In this document: piece after piece, positions 6,576 to 7,302 of the stretch
Layout of the letters: each line of letters begins with the position of its first letter
Position numbering within the stretch: the stretch's first letter is position 1
DNA from: an uncultured Sphingomonadales bacterium
GTDB taxonomy: Bacteria; Pseudomonadota; Alphaproteobacteria; Sphingomonadales; Sphingomonadaceae
Length of the DNA stretch: 7,302 nucleotides
Direction: 5' to 3'
Assembly (NCBI GenBank): GCA_903868655.1
Contig: CAIPWG010000441.1
Location: 1-7,302, forward strand
Made by a program: the position numbers and the translations under genes
Notes under the pieces: model-generated
Databases searched by the model: none
What the model was told of the DNA's origin: nothing
The model's input: only the letters and a program-made list of their open reading frames with translations

Positions 6576-6614
6576 GGCTCTTCCCATAAGCATCTGACAC
6601 CCTATCTGTCACCC
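6576..6614. promoter_or_regulatory. 39-base divergent gap between pyrC and ygfZ with short repeats
   Basis: The gap is too short for two complete, separate promoters, so promoter elements probably reach into the opposite coding region. It holds the pyrC ribosome site GGGAAGAG (6578-6585). It also has a direct repeat, CTGACACCC (6594-6602) and CTGTCACCC (6606-6614), 8 of 9 bases identical at a 12-base period; the second copy abuts the ygfZ ATG. The same bases form a 5-base inverted pair, TGACA (6595-6599) and TGTCA (6607-6611). No Shine-Dalgarno precedes ygfZ. Whether a regulator binds here is unknown. Confidence 0.4.
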
Positions 6615-7302
6615 ATGCCTGTTACCGATCACGCTCCTCGCCTGTTTTCCCGCGCCGTGCTGCGCCTTTCTCCGTTGGACCCAGGTGAAGATGTGGCGGC
6701 CTTTGTCCAGGGGCTCGTCACCCAGGATGTCACCGGAACTCTGCCGGTCTGGGCCGGATTGCTGACCGCGCAGGGCAAGGCGCTGTTCGATTTTCTGGTC
6801 TGGCGCGACGGCGATTCGCTGCTGATCGATTGCGAGGCCGCATGCGCCGAGGCGCTGGCGCGGCGCCTGTCGATCTATCGCCTGCGCCGCCGCATCGCGA
6901 TTGCGCTCGATTCTTCGCTTGGCGTGTTCTGGCAGGTCGCAAACGCACCGGCGCCGGCACAGCCTGATCCGCGTCTTGCAGCACTCGGTTGGCGCTGGAT
7001 CGCACCAATCAGCGATACCGACTCCGATGTGGGGGCAGCCTGGCTGGCGCACCGACTGGTCTTGGGGGTGACCGAGGGCCAGGCTGAATTGGGCAGCGAT
7101 GCAACGCTATGGCTGGAAACCAATGCGGCCGATTTGAACGGAGTCAGTTTCACCAAGGGCTGTTATGTCGGGCAGGAAAACACTGCGCGCATGAACTGGC
7201 GACAGAAAGTAAATCGGCGCCTGGTCGTGGTGCCGATCGGCGAATCGCGCCCGGACCGGCAACGCGTGGCCTATCCTCACCTAAATAGTCTTTGTAACTG
7301 GA
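6615..7302 (+). CDS. ygfZ: YgfZ/GcvT-domain folate-binding protein, C-terminus cut by window edge
   Basis: 229 codons are visible from ATG 6615 to the right edge. YgfZ proteins are GcvT-related, tetrahydrofolate-binding proteins that help maintain some iron-sulfur enzymes, including radical-SAM tRNA-modifying enzymes in E. coli. The family hallmark KGCYVGQE is complete at residues 181-188, with the conserved Cys183, and is followed by the expected Arg/Lys-rich RMNWRQKVNRRLVVV. The N-terminus FSRAVLRLSP...FVQGLVTQDV (11-39) and the GLLTAQGKALFDFLVW strand pair (48-63) match the usual start of these proteins. The start is the first ATG with family similarity; it has no visible Shine-Dalgarno. 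From about residue 222 the sequence stops looking like the family (expected after VAYP is a D/E-L-G-type strand) and base composition drops, so the real gene may be interrupted or the window may end in foreign sequence or a sequence error. Confidence 0.9.
   Translation, partial: MPVTDHAPRLFSRAVLRLSPLDPGEDVAAFVQGLVTQDVTGTLPVWAGLLTAQGKALFDFLVWRDGDSLLIDCEAACAEALARRLSIYRLRRRIAIALDSSLGVFWQVANAPAPAQPDPRLAALGWRWIAPISDTDSDVGAAWLAHRLVLGVTEGQAELGSDATLWLETNAADLNGVSFTKGCYVGQENTARMNWRQKVNRRLVVVPIGESRPDRQRVAYPHLNSLCNW
7281..7302. other. Composition break at the right edge inside ygfZ
   Basis: The last 22 bases (CTAAATAGTC, TTTGTAACTG, GA) have 7 G/C, against roughly 60-65% in the surrounding genes. Read in frame they use codons (CTA, AAT, AGT, CTT, TGT) that the preceding 220 codons mostly avoid. 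This could be the first bases of an insertion element, a contig-end artefact, or simply a divergent stretch. No terminal repeat can be tested because the window stops here. Confidence 0.3.

Noticed and set aside
6586..6612. GTGACA / CTTATG as a -35/-10 pair for pyrC on the minus strand
   Set aside because: It would start transcription within a few bases of the ATG, leaving out the ribosome site that best explains the pyrC start.
6609..7052. 147-codon open frame on the minus strand
   Set aside because: Antisense to ygfZ, whose plus-strand frame has the KGCYVGQE hallmark; no recognisable product.
1..7302. Defence island, CRISPR array, phage or toxin-antitoxin module
   Set aside because: No direct repeat array, nuclease, transposase, integrase or paired small toxin/antitoxin genes were seen; the two small exported proteins are separated and both carry export signals.

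Overview
The window looks like ordinary chromosomal DNA from a GC-rich alphaproteobacterium, most likely a member of the Sphingomonadales (Novosphingobium/Erythrobacter/Sphingopyxis-like). The basis is the strong G/C bias at third codon positions, the flavour of the proteins (a short-form SelO, and a small lipoprotein with a DPDLSQ..N motif) and the compact layout. The taxon is an inference from style; no marker gene is present. I see no rRNA, tRNA, CRISPR array, complete insertion sequence or phage gene.

Layout from left to right. (1) 1-841, minus: the N-terminal 280 residues of a GT-B glycosyltransferase, cut by the left edge. (2) 842-1022: divergent promoter region. (3) 1023-3849, plus: a probable two-gene operon of selO (protein adenylyltransferase, YdiU family) and, after 16 bases, an astD-like succinylglutamate-semialdehyde dehydrogenase that starts at a GTG. 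(4) 3951-4477, minus: two very small envelope proteins, a 77-residue lipoprotein and a 74-residue exported protein rich in Arg, His, Trp and Tyr. (5) 4640-5560, plus: a RarD-type EamA transporter whose 3' end overlaps the 3' end of the next gene by 23 bases. (6) 5538-6575, minus: pyrC, class II dihydroorotase. (7) 6615-7302, plus: the first 229 codons of a ygfZ-like folate-binding (GcvT-related) iron-sulfur cluster protein, cut by the right edge and only 39 bases from the pyrC start.

The genes do not form one pathway. pyrC is pyrimidine biosynthesis, ygfZ is Fe-S/folate maintenance, astD belongs to the arginine succinyltransferase pathway (no other ast gene is in view), and selO is a redox-linked AMPylating pseudokinase. 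The points most worth a second look are: an AstD homologue whose oxyanion-hole Asn is a Ser while the catalytic Cys and Glu are kept; a SelO with all its catalytic residues but neither Cys of the E. coli regulatory disulfide; the tight pairing of these two genes; the tiny exported Arg/His/Trp-rich protein; and the last ~22 bases of the window, where both composition and family pattern change abruptly inside ygfZ. I found no convincing new defence or mobile system.
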